Of a stretch of DNA of 12,517 nucleotides, positions 12,318 through 12,517 are shown in pieces. A program made the translations under genes and the position numbers. The stretch is taken from contig CALEEU010000098.1 of NCBI GenBank assembly GCA_937875975.1, positions 1-12,517 on the forward strand, read 5' to 3'. The notes under the pieces were generated by a model. That model ran no database searches. It was not told where the DNA came from and saw only the letters and a program-made list of their open reading frames with translations. The stretch comes from an uncultured Opitutia bacterium (GTDB taxonomy: Bacteria; Verrucomicrobiota; Verrucomicrobiia; Opitutales; UBA953). Position 1 is the first letter of the stretch. Every line of letters begins with the position of its first letter.

Positions 12318-12348
12318 ATTAAACTCTGCCCTTCCCCAAATGTTTCAA
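12318..12348 (-). promoter_or_regulatory. candidate promoter for the cytochrome/propeller gene
   Basis: On the minus strand TTGAAA (12348-12343) and TTTAAT (12323-12318) each match five of six consensus bases, but the 19-bp spacer is longer than ideal. The -10 ends 12 bp before the start codon at 12305, so the leader would be about six bases, consistent with the other short-leader promoters here. Confidence 0.4.
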
Positions 12349-12368
12349 GCCCCTTCCCTTGCTCGCCG

Positions 12369-12382
12369 TGAAAACGCTTTGC
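12369..12382. promoter_or_regulatory. possible LacI-family operator in the divergent intergenic region
   Basis: TGAAAACGCTTTGC fits the LacI/GalR-type palindrome TGNAANCGNTTNCA at 12 of 14 positions, with a perfect left half and central CG. It sits 31 bp upstream of the second sulfatase start and 63 bp from the divergent cytochrome gene start. Members of this regulator family commonly control sugar-use genes. One isolated partial match could be chance. Confidence 0.25.
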
Positions 12383-12413
12383 CATTGGCCAGGCTATCGT
12401 CTTTCTCATCCCC

Positions 12414-12517
12414 ATGCGACCCCTGCTACTGGCCCTGCTTTCGAGCCTTTCCCTCGGCCTGTCCGCCGCTGGCAAACCGAATATCGTCATCATCCTGGCC
12501 GACGACCTCGGCTACGG
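12414..12517 (+). CDS. second exported sulfatase, N-terminal fragment (runs off the window)
   Basis: The 34 visible residues begin with a signal peptide (MRPLLLALLSSLSLGLSAAG, likely cleavage near SAA-G), followed at once by KPNIVIILADDLGYG. That segment is the first beta strand and metal-binding Asp pair of arylsulfatase-family enzymes, closely matching the start of the sulfatase at 291-1679. The formylglycine motif and the rest lie outside the window, so whether the gene is intact cannot be judged. ATG at 12414 is preceded directly by TCATCCCC, without a Shine-Dalgarno. It is divergent from the cytochrome/propeller gene across a 108-nt gap that holds a possible operator. Confidence 0.9.
   Translation, partial: MRPLLLALLSSLSLGLSAAGKPNIVIILADDLGY

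Overview
The window looks like a chromosomal segment of a GC-rich member of the Planctomycetes-Verrucomicrobia-Chlamydiae group, most likely Verrucomicrobiota (Opitutae-like). This is inferred from gene content: exported sulfatases, a very large propeller/HEAT/cytochrome c protein of the type known almost only from this group, a two-module exported redoxin, and a cytoplasmic sugar cassette built from a Gfo/Idh/MocA dehydrogenase and a TIM-barrel isomerase. No rRNA, tRNA, CRISPR array, insertion sequence or phage gene was seen.

Layout. (1) 1-290, +: C-terminal part of a HupE/UreJ-type membrane protein, abutting stop-to-stop (2) an exported sulfatase (291-1679, -). A glutaredoxin-like gene (1750-2025, -) lies upstream of the sulfatase, with two inverted repeats in the gap. 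(3) 2120-6836, +: four co-directional genes (mutarotase-like protein, zinc-cupin/phosphomannose-isomerase-like protein, TIM-barrel sugar isomerase/epimerase, NAD(P)-dependent oxidoreductase) ending at a strong terminator. None has a signal peptide, so this looks like a cytoplasmic sugar-conversion pathway. (4) 6837-7173: a 337-nt gene-free stretch holding that terminator, a ~200-nt imperfect long inverted repeat and a good promoter. (5) 7174-7917, +: a compact cytoplasmic aspartic protease with two DTG lobes in one chain, ending at a bidirectional terminator. (6) 12305-7990, -: PVC-type cytochrome c/propeller protein, DUF3293 protein, and a dual-thioredoxin-domain exported protein, with a UNCG-loop terminator between the first two. 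(7) 12414-12517, +: start of a second exported sulfatase, divergent from the cytochrome gene.

How the genes may work together (inference): the sulfatases would desulfate an external, possibly algal, polysaccharide; the periplasmic cytochrome/propeller protein would oxidise a sugar or similar substrate and pass on electrons; and the four-gene cassette would epimerise, isomerise and oxidise the imported sugar. The substrate cannot be read from the sequence.

A cross-cutting feature is translation initiation. No start has a convincing, well-placed Shine-Dalgarno sequence. Several start codons are preceded directly by CCCC or pyrimidine-rich runs, and the recognisable promoters lie so close to the start codon that leaders would be very short.
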